Assembly (NCBI GenBank): GCA_002345205.1
Contig: DDVI01000011.1
Span: 1-13,970 of the forward strand
Origin: Bdellovibrionaceae bacterium UBA2316
GTDB taxonomy: Bacteria > Bdellovibrionota > Bdellovibrionia > Bdellovibrionales > Bdellovibrionaceae
Direction of reading: 5' to 3'
DNA: 13,970 nucleotides
Below the pieces are notes generated by a model that saw nothing but the letters and a program-made list of their open reading frames with translations, did not search any database and was not told where the DNA came from. The translations under genes were made by a program, and so were the position numbers. Numbering within the stretch: position 1 is the stretch's first letter; each line of letters begins with the position of its first letter. Positions 13,804 through 13,970 of this stretch are shown piece after piece.

Positions 13804-13970
13804 TTGCGAATACGCTTTTGAACGCGTGGAGGATGTTTTGTCTTTGTCGCCTTCGACGAATGAAATATTAAATCGGACTTTATATTAGACCTCTTTCGTG
13901 ACTAGTCGTTCCATTCATAGTTAAAAATTGCACAAATTAAGTTAAACCTGAGTCCAAATCTTTTTCTGCG

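Overview
The window is AT-rich, densely coded DNA from a Gram-negative, motile, secretion-rich bacterium. Most likely it is a member of the Bdellovibrionota (Bdellovibrio, Pseudobdellovibrio or Bacteriovorax-like). This rests on the mix of genes seen (DUF3015 plus DUF4105, YceI, GTP-type PEP carboxykinase, CheV, DUF885 and several exported peptidases) and on the many signal peptides and short orphan membrane proteins. The assignment is an inference from gene content; there is no rRNA or tRNA gene in the window to anchor it.

Layout. Bases 1-1488 (+) hold the 3' part of a surface protein, a beta-propeller-like stretch followed by an outer-membrane beta-barrel ending in Phe. Facing it (1494-3648, -) is an overlapping pair: a DUF3015 periplasmic protein, then a DUF4105 (Lnb-type, NlpC/P60-like) protein with a barrel-like C-terminus. 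Next come an exported YceI protein (3782-4453, +) with a clear terminator, and a four-helix membrane protein (4558-4965, +). The latter shares stop-codon bases with a two-helix membrane protein (4962-5159, -) that lies downstream of GTP-dependent PEP carboxykinase (5183-7006, -). An exported DUF885 metallopeptidase (7085-8860, -) is divergent from an unrecognised 285-residue protein (9064-9921, +). Then come a small HPF-like protein (10048-10368, +), a degenerate papain-like peptidase (10453-11487, -), a 68-residue membrane protein (11570-11776, -), CheV (11856-12755, -), and a secreted-type metallopeptidase with no convincing start (12892-13803, -).

The most notable part is 8861-9063, between the DUF885 gene and the 285-residue orphan. 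It holds a near-canonical sigma-54 promoter (GG-N10-GC) for the orphan, a sigma-70-like promoter for the DUF885 gene, and a long imperfect inverted repeat. One arm of the repeat covers the -35 element of the DUF885 promoter. This looks like a shared control region for a metallopeptidase and an undescribed protein. Other points of interest are a papain-fold enzyme with Tyr where the catalytic His should be, a perfect 10-bp palindrome just upstream of pckG, and the 5'-disrupted metallopeptidase.

No CRISPR array, insertion sequence, phage gene, tRNA or rRNA was seen. Most genes are single-gene or two-gene units, so apart from the DUF3015/DUF4105 pair and possibly pckG plus its small neighbour, the window reads as ordinary chromosome with a cluster of cell-envelope and exported functions.
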